From Cyanoderma ruficeps (Eukaryota; Chordata; Aves; Passeriformes; Timaliidae): a stretch of 64,000 bases of DNA. This document shows positions 39,937-50,724 of this stretch, piece after piece. Made by a program: the position numbers and the translations under genes. The DNA lies in assembly GCA_008694505.1 (NCBI GenBank), contig VZDJ01000116.1:16020781-16084780 (forward strand), in the 5' to 3' direction. The notes below the pieces were generated by a model. The model was not told the DNA's origin. It searched no databases and saw only the letters and a program-made list of their open reading frames with translations. Position 1 is the stretch's first letter, and each line of letters starts with the position of its first letter.

Positions 39937-41820
39937 AGTAATCCAAAAGTATGGGAGATGTGCAGAAACTGAACTGCTGAGCATTATTCCAAGCAAAAAA
40001 CACGCAGATCAAATGATTCCTGATGTATTTGTTGCTGATGAAAATTGTGTTATATCAAGAATAGACTGGACTTCAGAGAAGATTCTCTAGGATAAAATAA
40101 ATGGTAATCCCTTAGGTCTGGTAATAGTTAATCAATTTCATGATGACAATCACTTATTAAAGGTTACCTGCAAATAACCTGGAAACAGGCAGCCCAAATC
40201 ATCAGGAGGTGGTATTTGTATGTATTGGAATATTTTCCTTAGCAGAACTGTAACCTTCCTGTGGAAGGTATGGAAAGCTCAAATCCCCCCCGGCTCTGAG
40301 AGTAGAGAAGAGAGCAAAGAGGGTACAGAGGACAGAGACCTGCAGCAGGGCCTCATATTCTGTTTCTATTATTCCTTTCTTAGACTGTTCCCTGAAGTTC
40401 TTTCTGTGACGTGGTCAGGATAAAAAAGGAAGAAGGAAGGCAGTCACATTCAATTTATTCCAAAAGTCTTCTATAAAGTTAGGTAGGATAAAACTAAATG
40501 GATACACAAGTATAATAGTACTAACACCTAGAAATTCTTTGTTTTCAGCAATATAATAAGATGAAATAAATATATGATTAGGAAAAAGCAAGCAAAAAGC
40601 CAGAAAATAAAGCTTATGCAATCCCAAATTTAACATACAAAAAATGCCCAAAATAGCTGACATGCAAAAGAGAAATGTCAGTGAAGAACAAAACCACATT
40701 GCTTTGCTTGTTAGCACTGGAGGATGTAGATAGCTTGCTGGGTAATTGGCAGATTGACTGTTCTGCTAAATTTCTGGGTGAGTGGTGGAGCAGAGGGGCT
40801 GCCTTCCTTCAGGCTCACTGCTGGCATATTGGCACTGGTATTATACATATATGCACATGTGCTCTCTTTCTTAATTTCTTTGAACCTATACTTTCTGTCT
40901 CAAACAGGAGCTTGAAAATTCAATGGGAAATGAAAGGTAATTCACCACCATTACCAAACTGCCAGTATTGTTCTGATCTATCAGTTCACACTTACCTTAT
41001 GTGAATTTATCCTTGCAACTGATATAAACAGCACACTCGTGTAGCCCCAAGTAGAAATCTACTACTATCTCAATACTGAAACAAGAGAAGTACCATTTCT
41101 AGTTTCACTTCAGCCTGATTGAAGTAGGAAAGTGAGCAGCAGCTGCTCTGACAGTTTACTTTTTTAACATTAGCCCATTACTAAAGTTTGACAGTAAAAT
41201 CTGTATTTAGTATAAAAGGTTCTTTCAGTCATTCTGCAAGACTGGTAATACCGTGCATGATCCCATCTGCTTTTTGCTGGCTCACCACACTTCATTAGGG
41301 TTTGCTTTTCATATATCATCTTTTAAATGTTGAACTACACAATGACTTAATAGGTCATTAGAAAAGCTTTGGTTTCAAAGAATGTGCTTTTCACAGAAGT
41401 CTGACTGAGGATCACAAAATAGTGTAAATGTTGTTTACACTTCCCAGCAATTTTATAAATAGTAAGTTTTCCTTAAACCCAGTTAATGAAAACAGTATCC
41501 ACATCTGCTTTTAGATGCAACATACCAAGAAAATGGGGCAACCAATGGGACTTCATAGCGTACTACCAGTGGCTTAAATAGCACACTTCAGCAACATGTG
41601 CAAAAACTCTAAAACATGCAAGCATTTAAATAAATAAACAGAAATCACACAGCTAATGCTCTACAGTTCATTAAAATGCTAGAGTTTCAGCCAACTGAGC
41701 CTCAACCTCACTATGAAACACCAAGTATTTAAAGAAATCAGTTCCCCAGGTTCATTTAGCAAAAGAAAGCCTGGCACACCCCAAGTTCCATGAGCTGTAG
41801 CAACAGCAACAACAACATAC

Positions 41821-41949
41821 CTGTATCAGCTTTTGTGTGAGCTGGCAAGAACCCAGAGCCCCGAAGAGTTCGTGCTCGTTGCTGGCACATGCTCAGCGCC
41901 ATGTGTCCGGCACACAGCCTTCATAAATTATGGCTCTACATTCTTTATA
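41821..41949 (-). promoter_or_regulatory. Candidate intronic promoter with TATA box, CpG cluster and splice donor
   Basis: On the minus strand a TATAAAG box lies at 41949-41943. About 40 nt downstream is ATGGCGCTG (ATG at 41902-41900), opening a frame of 27 codons that runs without a stop to a donor-like CAG followed by gtatg at 41821/41820. Five CpGs fall within 41862-41910, a high density for this intron. Together this resembles a short alternative first exon. However, the frame would leave the donor in phase 1, whereas the exon at 3549 needs phase 2, so direct splicing to it would hit a stop. The ATG lacks a purine at -3. This is inference only. Confidence 0.25.
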
Positions 41950-44900
41950 GGCATCAGGCAGAGGTTCATTTCCCAGCCTGAACCTACTTTTTTTCCCTCA
42001 AATGCCTGCTAATGAAATAACTGCCCAGTGGCAGGCTGTATTTTCCCAAGAAACATCAGCTGCTCCTGCGAAAAAGAGTTGAGCATCGGGGAACAGCATC
42101 TCTGTAACATGGAGACACAGAAAAGCCACAAGTGCTCCTGAGAGACATGAGGTGGGCTGAAGAAATGAAACTTGGCTTAGCTCACCTTTGTGAGTATTAA
42201 ACCCTCGTTCTTTTTTTGAGGAATTGTTATATGAAAAAGCTTTTACAGATTTGTGGGGGAAATGGATCAAAAGTAAGTAAGAATATAGGACTTCATGCAC
42301 ACTTATGGAACTATTTAAATAATTATTCAGGTATAGAATGCTAGATATAAAAATAAAGTGCCTGCGTTGTGGTATGGTGCTTCAAAACAGTAACAATAAG
42401 CAGACAAAATGATGAAAGAACACACAAAGACAACAAAGGACAGAAATACATTTTTTTATGATGCAATTCACGTAAAAAGAGAACTTCTGAGACTTTTCAA
42501 AGGGAAGAGATATGAGAAAACAAGATATTAGGACATGCACCTAATGCACAGCAACTCAACACAGACCAGAAATTTCCTTACGCAAGGATGAACAATAGAA
42601 GAAGTTCTGCATAAAGACCATTTCCATCCAACATGCTACTGGTGATCCCTTACAAATACTTGATCCTCCACCTCTGTGCTAATACTTACTATTTTATAAT
42701 ACCATTTTTCTACTTTTGTTCTACATTTTTCCTTTCAGTGTCACTGATCATAGATTTGAGCAAGGCAAGTAGAAAGGTAGGAAATCAATGAATGAAGGAG
42801 AAGTTATGTCAGAGCTATTAGCTAAGATGAATTTTCTCATCTTACAGTAATACAGAGTCTGAATACATGAGTAGATAGCTCTATAAAAGCAGGGAGCAGC
42901 TGCTGTGCAATAACATTGTCAATAGGGAAAAATGAGTGAAATGTCTCATTTCTGTTCCGAGTGAAAGACATTTAATTTGACTTACACAAATAAACTACAA
43001 AGTAATCATCACAGACTGCTACTCAAACAACTGAATGCAACGAAGTCAGGACAGAAGACCTGTAAGAAAAGGTCTGCATTTTACCCTCTGTGCAGATGAC
43101 TGAGCTTAGAAAAAAAAGAAAAAAAAAGTTCTATTTACCAGATTGTCAGTTCTCAAGAGGGCAAAAAGAAAAGGAACACCCCCACACATCCAGCACTCAA
43201 CCTGAAAATAGAGGCAACAAAAATAAAAATAGGATGGAAAGTAAGAATCGATTCAATGTTCTCAGCAGGAAGCTTTAAATTTTCACTGGGCTTCTTTAAT
43301 TAACCATTTGGTCAGCACTGGCTTGTAACACAAGACCAGGGAAAGCAGCTTTGTGCAGACCTCCTAAGCCCTAAAGTCATGGTGAATTTCCCAGGGATAT
43401 TTATTTACTGCAGGTCCAGAGGGGCCCTTTCTATATTCAACTGCATCAGTTTTAAAACATGAACATCACTTCTGAATGCTAAACCAAGCTGAAATTGTAC
43501 TTATGTGAGTATACAATTAACTGGATTAAAATTGTTTTTTAGACTATAAAGAGAGTACATTGCCATTATATATAAAATAAATCTTTGCAGATAATAATCT
43601 TGCTTTTAGACACACTTCAGGCATTGTGCCCATAATTTTTTTTAAGGATATGTAGAATTCATGGTTATTTTCATGATGGCACTAAGAGATTATCATATTT
43701 TTGGCTTGCTTAGATGAGGAAAGTGATTATTACATCACTATTTATGAATGGTGAACCCTACAAAGAGAAAAATATTAGTTTAAGTTAAAGGATAACAGTA
43801 CTATAAAAATCATATAGATAAAAATTGGCTATGACTACAATTAGATCATAGATAAGAAAAAGTAGAAATAAAGACTTGGGGCAGCCTTCAAATTATGTGT
43901 TCAGTTTGATAATGTTTATGCATGAATATGGCTTCCTAGAGTTAGAAACTGCAGCTTGTGACATGAATTCTTGCATATCCAGAGCTGACTTCTCCCCAGG
44001 CATCCTCCAGGACAAGCAACATTTATTTATTTCTTGTTTGACACAGAACATGGCTTCAGGAGTTTCCCCTGCTCCTCCTGTTCTGCTAAAAAAGGCCAAG
44101 AGAGGGTCCATTGGATAGTTTACACTGGTAACCCGCTCTAGTCCAGCACTGGAAAACCAGTGCCTGTGTTGGTGTCCCTTGCTGGCACAGTCATGGCCAA
44201 AGAAACTGTCAGAACGGCTGATAAGGATTTATTGGTTACAGCAGCAAAGACACGTAAAAGAAAAATTAAAAAACCCAACCTGTGGCACATTACAATTTCT
44301 TCCTTTGTGACACATTGTAAGTTTTACAGCCCTTATATTGAACTTAATTTCCAGTGCTCTTGATGGAGTGGTGGAAGCTGTTAATGGACTGGCTCATTTA
44401 TGGTGTACATGATGAGAGGAAAAGCTGAACAAATTTTCTTTCTGTCCCTGGAAGTTCAGGCTGGCTGCAACCCATTCTAGTCTTACATTCCTAAATATTT
44501 TTTGTAAGTTCACATAACTCTGTACAGTAGGAAAGCTTAATACAGTATTTAGACTTCACTCAAATGAGAGAATTGTCCCTGGTGAGACAGTTGCACTTCT
44601 CAAAAATACCTAAAAGCAATTAATAGTACAAAGGGGAAAAAAAGCACCAAATTCTCAATTTAGCTGCTGACATAGTAGATAAAACACTGTTTTGTTCTGA
44701 ACACAATGTACTTTAAACTGCCCTTTCAGCTGAAAAGCACGTCTTTAAGGTCTTTAAAAAAGTATTAACTTACTTTGCATGAACAAACAAATGGGAATAC
44801 TGAATGTAAAAAAATGGTAAAACACTTATTGAAAGTAATAAATGTACCATGTGTCTGAGTACATACATTAGCTGTAAAACTTTCTTTCATTGGCCATTAA

Positions 44901-45659
44901 TTATAGCATCATGGCAGAAGTGTTACAGTTATGGCTGAGGGTATGCTTTTTAATAAATTTGGCTTTTACAACCACCTACAGCTAACATTTTTCCTGATTT
45001 AGCATCTTCCATATTTTTTCATAGACAGAGATTAATTGACTTTAAGAGGTTCAAGTTGCCCCTTTGGCAGTTTCCTGGGTTATAAAGGCATGATAAAAAC
45101 ATTTTACTTATGCTTCAACAAGTTTCTTGCATTATGCTAACTCAAGTGGCTTATTTTTAACTTACACTGCTTATTTTTATCAGATGAATCTCACTACAAA
45201 TTGCATATACCAATTTTATTTCATTTTTTCAAGTTAACAAGCAAATAAAAATATGCATTTTATTTCAGCACAATGTTTCCCTCTGTATTCTCCTCAGCAA
45301 AACGCTTTCTAAAGCAGCACATAGGGGAATTTTGTAATTCTTTTTGGTTTTCACAGAATATGTGCATAGCTCAGACTACACAAACATCCTCTATAGCACT
45401 CGCAGTCACTTTCCATTTCAAGAACGAGGCAATTTGTGTTAACACAAGACAGCTTATCATGTGCTAAGTCTGCATGCAATTTTCTCGTGAGAACAACCAT
45501 TTTGTACCTACTTGACACACGCAGCACTATACTACACCCAACTAATCAATTCTGTCTATATTAAGAAGTGGGGAGAAAAACTGCCCACAGCTGTTATATT
45601 ACATCAGCTTTCCTAACTACTTCAGACAACTCATTTTGGGGATTTTTTTTTTCGTTAAA

Positions 45660-46097
45660 CTAAACTGGCATAAACCATAGCCCTTCTTTCCATTCCTTTT
45701 GAATTCTATTCTTTTTTTTTTTTGCCTTCTCAGAGATTATTGGCGAAGCACAAGCGTCAAGAGAACAAGCTGTGCTTTCTGCAGGCATCCCCAGAAGTTT
45801 TGAGGGCAGCAAGCTCCCAGGGTCATTGGTACCCTTGGAGCATTTACAGACTAGCATGATATGAATGAGTAATAGCATGTTTTCATCTGGGATCTCCCAG
45901 TCCAGTCTACATGCACTTTTGGCAGACAATAACCGATACACATAGGGGGTTTTGTCCTTGTAAGTAAGCAATTGAGAAATGTCTGTCAATTGATACCAAG
46001 TCAGAGGTGGAGGCACAAAAAGAAAAATTATCAGTAGGGCCCAGAGAACTCTTTGGGAGGGAAGGATTGAGTTTGGAGCTTCTCTTTGGATACTCAC
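45660..46097 (-). other. Unsupported minus-strand open frame
   Basis: A 145-codon frame is open here, but it opens with GTG; the first ATG is about half-way along, leaving about 73 residues. It has a hydrophobic patch (ALLIIFLFV) and a lysine run made by the 12-base A/T homopolymer at 45712-45723. There are no convincing splice sites, domains or homologue. It is most likely a chance frame. Confidence 0.15.
45712..45723. repeat. T12 homopolymer
   Basis: An uninterrupted run of T, producing the lysine run in the minus-strand frame over it. Confidence 0.85.
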
Positions 46098-49000
46098 TTT
46101 TACCCAACACCACTATGATGCTGAGATGTCTCTAGTCAGAACTTGAGCTTTCTCACATTTTATGTATCAATACTACCAGGCGAAGCAACCTTTTCGTCTT
46201 CTTGACAGTAAATATGTCAAAGACCACACTGCATCTGAATACAACTAATACATAGTATTTTCTGGAGTTTGACAGCGTTATTCCACCAATAGCCTGCAGC
46301 TGAGGAATCAAAACCACATACTGAATAAAAGGATTCAGCTACCAATTCACCTCACAGCTCCCTTCACAAGATTAGCTCAGTTGCTGATGATCTAATACTA
46401 ATTTTTATCAGCTTGGCTTCCCAGCAGGCTTTTCTCTGACTTCATACAAACTGCCCTAAAACCACCTTTCTGTTTTACTACTGTTTCAACCAGTCTGCAT
46501 TTTTTATAGAACACAACTTGCATCAGTCCTAAGTGGTTTAGTTCAGCTTTGTCAATCAAAAAAGATGCTATATTTTGTGACTATAAAGCAGTTTAAATAA
46601 AACATGCTATCTATGATAAAGATGGTCCTGTGAAACTCGTGTGTCTCCTACTGAATGTTTTTATTCTGCCACGCTCACATTTCCAAGAGAAAACTGTTTT
46701 GCAAATAGCTACGCTCCAAAGCCCATTGATGCAGCCTGGCAAACCACTGACACCTCAAACACCGGTGCTACATCCCATCCCTGCCAGCAACTGGCAATTT
46801 TGTGCCCAAGCTGAAACCAAAGTTTCATGTCAGAACCAGAGGAGAGTAATGTCAGCAGAGCATTCAGAATGACAAGCGCCTGTCACACCCAGGAGCAGCA
46901 CCCACAAGGGAAGGCAGCACTGAGCAGGTCTCAGATCTCACCATAAACCATGGAATTAAGAGCAAAGACATGGCCAGGGAGCCCATGCTGTTTCCAGGCA
47001 GAAACAAGGATACCACAGAACCAGACAAATGAATGTGGCAGTTTAGGAGGTAAACAAAAAACAGGCTTAAGGTATAAAGAAAAGATGGGAATCACGCTTG
47101 GTTCTGGACTCTTGCTCTAGGACAATGGGATTGGTTTGCTGACCTGTTTTTCAGAGTTAATGACTGCTGTTTTTAAACAGCACCATAATATCCCAAAGGA
47201 AACATCCTCTTTTTCTAGAATTACTGCTCTTTTTTGCACATTACAGCATAGCAACTCTACAACAATAGACAAACAGCGTATTTTCCTGTTGTCTCATCCT
47301 CTAAAACATAATGTATGTGATGTCTAATAGCCTATATTGTGACTTTGTACTGGTAAGTAACAAATGAAGAGAGGAAAAAAATGCATTACCTTTCTGCCAC
47401 ACTGCATCACAAGTGTTTTGATAGATACTTCATGGCTGTAAGACTTACAGTGCGTACAGCCTCTTAGAAAAAGGGTAATGTAATTTTACTTTTAATTTCC
47501 AGCTCCTGTGTTTCTGACAGTCATACTGAGAACAGCAAAAGTTTTACAATACCTGATAGAATGCTAAATCTCTCTTTGATACTTTACACTAGAACATAAT
47601 GGATTCTGGCATTCAGAGAGATTGGGGCTGCTGTTTTTTTGGTTGGTGAGGATTTTTTACTTGCTTTTAGGGCGGGCAGTGTTAAAAAATACTCAGCTTC
47701 TGCTCTACTAAATGTGTAACTTACTGTTAGTAATAGGACAGAATAAGGACATCTATTAACGACCACAGAATTAAAATGAAAAGGCAATTTTTTCATTAAG
47801 TTTGCTGAGTTTGACCTGAGACATTGGTACTGCCTCTGTTTCTCCTTTTCTGGTTTCTCAACATTTCTATGCAACGCCAGCAAACTGGATACCCTCCTCC
47901 CGTGCAATTCATTAAAACACTGCCTGCAGCAAAATTATACTTACTTTGAAAAGCAATTCACCCTGTACTCCTTTACCAACAGTGAGGAAAAACAGTGGCT
48001 TCTCCATGTCCATATCCAGATAGTTTCCAAAGTTCCTTAGCTCTGCTGTTCCTTCTTGCTGCTTGTGTAACCAGGCTGGTATTTTCAACAAGCATCAGTA
48101 TCCTCTATCTGCACTTGTGTATTTGTGCCCACTAAGGTTTCTTCCCAGTCAGGGCAGAAATGTACAGAAATGACTCCACATAAGGTAGAAATGTAAAATA
48201 ATTGGCATTACACAAATATCAACGTACTTTTTCTTGTTTCCTCTCTCCAGATAAGCTGAGATCTCCCAGTATTACTAAATTTGGAGATAGTAAATAAGAA
48301 ATACAGATAAAAAACATAGGCAGAGAGAGATCAAGTGATGAGACAAAAATTGAATGAAAATTTTAAAAAAACTCTAAAAGAAGACTATCCTTGACTTCCA
48401 ATCACTTCCCTCAAATAAAAGCCTCTCCTTTCACAGATTTTCTTCTTTCAAAAGACTCTCTTGGTTAACAACAACATGTAAATACTGTATTACCCAACCA
48501 TTATGCATGCTACAGCATGAATAAAATTCCCTATTTAGACAAAGTCCTTTGTGATTAAGAAGGACTGTTTTCAAGTAAAAGACATAGAAGCTAAAAAGTT
48601 ATATTTTTAATTGAATGCAATGCCTAAAATATGACATCTTCCAGAATTAGATAATGAGAAAAGGAATCTGTCAATAAATAAATATGGCCGGGTAAAAACT
48701 TTGTTCAACTTAAACAGTCAGACAGAAAGAATTAGATAATTCTAGCTGATTAAGTGATAGGGAAGACTTTTCATTGTAACATTAAACTTTATTTGCAATT
48801 ACTAAATTTGTGGTTTTGCATGATTTACAGATGTAATTCAAATATTGTAAATGTTAATGAGGAACTCTTATTTGATGCTAAAAAAAAATCCCTAGCAGTG
48901 AGGAACTGAAGGTACTCTAGTGCTATCAGGATCATTTTCTTATCTCCTTTCAATCTCGTATCAGGCTCATACCAATCTCACCAATTCATGCCATTAAAAT

Positions 49001-49910
49001 TTTAAAATATTAAAATGATTTTATAGAAAATGTACTTTGTAGAACTAAATTGATTTGATGGAAAAAATACTTTTTTTGGACACGTATTTAATATTTTTCA
49101 ATAATTCAATAATACATTACACACTTCATTGACAGGTACATGAAGTCAGATATTTAAAGAGAACATTCATTTAAGTGAACATCTCTATCTTCTGTCTGTA
49201 CCAGAGTATATCTGACATTGGCATTATTGAGTAACATGACCAAAATCACCACAATAACAGAGAACCAAGCACCAAAGAGAGGCAAAATCCCTGGGCTGCA
49301 GCCACCACAACAGACTGGTGTAAGAAAATGCAGGAGTCATCCCAGGATGGGTAAGGAATTTGGTTCTAACCCAGGGATATGATAAAAACCCCAGAACACA
49401 AAAATCTTACAGCAGCCAACCATGGCATTTACTACCAATGAAAACATGAGATGGCTAAGGAGGTGTGTGTATTAAGCTCTCAAGAATACAGTCCCATATA
49501 CTAGCTTAACTAACACTCATTTTCTTGGTAATAATTGCATTTCTCCATGCTCCAGGATGAGCCTTAAAAACCATTCATTCCAGAAAAAGATATTAGAATT
49601 TTAGGTGAAAAATGATTACTACATGCATAACTATTTTCCATCCTCTGTCTGATCTGTGCACTGCCTACATTCACTGGGTTTGTTTTCCTTTCCAGTAATT
49701 GTAAAGCTCTTTATCTCCTAAGCATCTCCAACACTCCAAACCAATTATCTGCAATAGACATGTCTCTGAATTAACAGGTACTTTAACTTCAGTAATTCAT
49801 GAATTTTCAGGACTTTGTTTTTTAAGCTCAGCGTTTACAAGTGTCTCTGTACAGACCATATCAGAGGCAAACACACATAGCAATTACTATCAACCTGCCA
49901 GCCACATTAG

Positions 49911-50489
49911 CTGCGTTTAGGACCGACAAAGAGAACCCTCCTGCCTCATGCAAACCCTGGCACCACCATAATTAAAAAGATAAACTCTTCATCTGACACT
50001 GAAACCAAAAGGGCAACTCAAAGTTCAGTGACTGCCAAGAGGAACATGAATTGTCTTCAGTCTAGTTATGGTACAGACACAAAGGACAGTCTTGCTCCTG
50101 GAGAAAAATCCTTCCCCGTGACTATTCCCATCCTTCTGCATCCACCAGAATATCATCAATCAATTCAAACAGTAATACAGCATAATGAGCTTTTGAAAAT
50201 CATTACAAGCCAACACAATAAGAAATTTTACATGGAAAACTGCTTAGATTTCCACAGGTGTCCTGGACATATTACTAAAGAAGAAAAAATAATGGGTGCA
50301 GGACCTGTACCTTTGTTCTTTGAGAATAAGGAAATACCTTGTTTGCTATCACTATCAGCTGGACCTAGAGAATTTATTAAATCCATGCAGGATTTCAAAT
50401 GCAAGAAAAAGTTGCAAGAAAAAGTTGCAAGAAAACTTCAGATGCTTGAGAGGTTTTTTCCTCCATATTTCTCCAAATACAAAAACTAG
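49911..50489 (+). other. Unidentified 192-codon open reading frame in the intron, opposite strand to ADGRA3
   Basis: The frame is open from just after a TAG at 49908 to a TAG at 50487, giving 192 sense codons. The first in-frame ATG is at 50046, which leaves 147 residues. The predicted product is Lys/Glu-rich with proline-containing stretches (IPILLHPPEYH, GAGPVPLFFENKE, LSAGPREFIKSM) and a basic C-terminal helix-like end (KKKLQEKVARKLQMLERF). There is no signal peptide, membrane segment or known domain that I recognise. A 13-bp tandem repeat (50400-50437) builds part of the C-terminus. A run of 17 A's lies 219 bp past the stop, but no AATAAA precedes it. It may be a retrocopy, a lineage-specific exon or a chance frame; length and codon appearance favour a second look. 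Confidence 0.35.
50400..50437. repeat. 13-bp tandem repeat, about three copies
   Basis: Two exact copies of tgcaagaaaaagt (50400-50412, 50413-50425) are followed by a third, incomplete copy (50426-50437). The repeat lies inside the unidentified 192-codon frame. Confidence 0.9.
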
Positions 50490-50707
50490 ATAAAACAGAA
50501 TTGTTTATTCATACTATGACTATTTACACAACAAACAGCCCTAAGAAACAGATTTTTAGATTGCCCTTTCCTTGACTACAACCACAGCATTTCTCTAAAC
50601 ACACAGCTCAGTGGCATTTGAGGTCTCCAAGCTTATCAATTTATTTTCTGCTAAAAGTGCTTGCACAAAGTTAGGGGCACACTCCTCAGCTGCAAAATCT
50701 TCAAGAG

Positions 50708-50724
50708 AAAAAAAAAAAAAAAAG
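50708..50724 (+). repeat. A17 homopolymer, possible retrocopy tail
   Basis: This is the longest A run in the window, 219 bp downstream of the stop of the unidentified 192-codon frame and on the same strand. No AATAAA or ATTAAA lies in the 30 bases before it, so reading it as a poly(A) tail is weak. Confidence 0.8.

Larger units (their letters stand above)
25513..41820. other. Intronic sequence without recognised gene
   Basis: Mostly featureless A+T-rich intron. It holds the palindrome/direct repeat at 31646-31688, the 18-bp duplication at 32692 and A runs at 35654 and 39922. Slightly G+C-richer patches occur at about 29270-29400, 34430-34610 and 35340-35560, with overlapping short open frames but no identified product. 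Confidence 0.6.
41950..49907. other. Intronic sequence without recognised gene
   Basis: A+T-rich intron with the T12 run and an unsupported minus-strand frame at 45660-46097. Nothing else is recognised. Confidence 0.6.

Noticed and set aside
39896..40090. A frame containing a lysine run, and the A15 run as a possible retrocopy tail
   Set aside because: The A run lies inside the frame and nothing upstream looks like a retrotransposed transcript.
45660..46097. A 145-codon minus-strand frame
   Set aside because: It relies on a GTG start; from the first ATG it is about 73 codons. Part is a homopolymer-encoded lysine run and no domain or splice context supports it.
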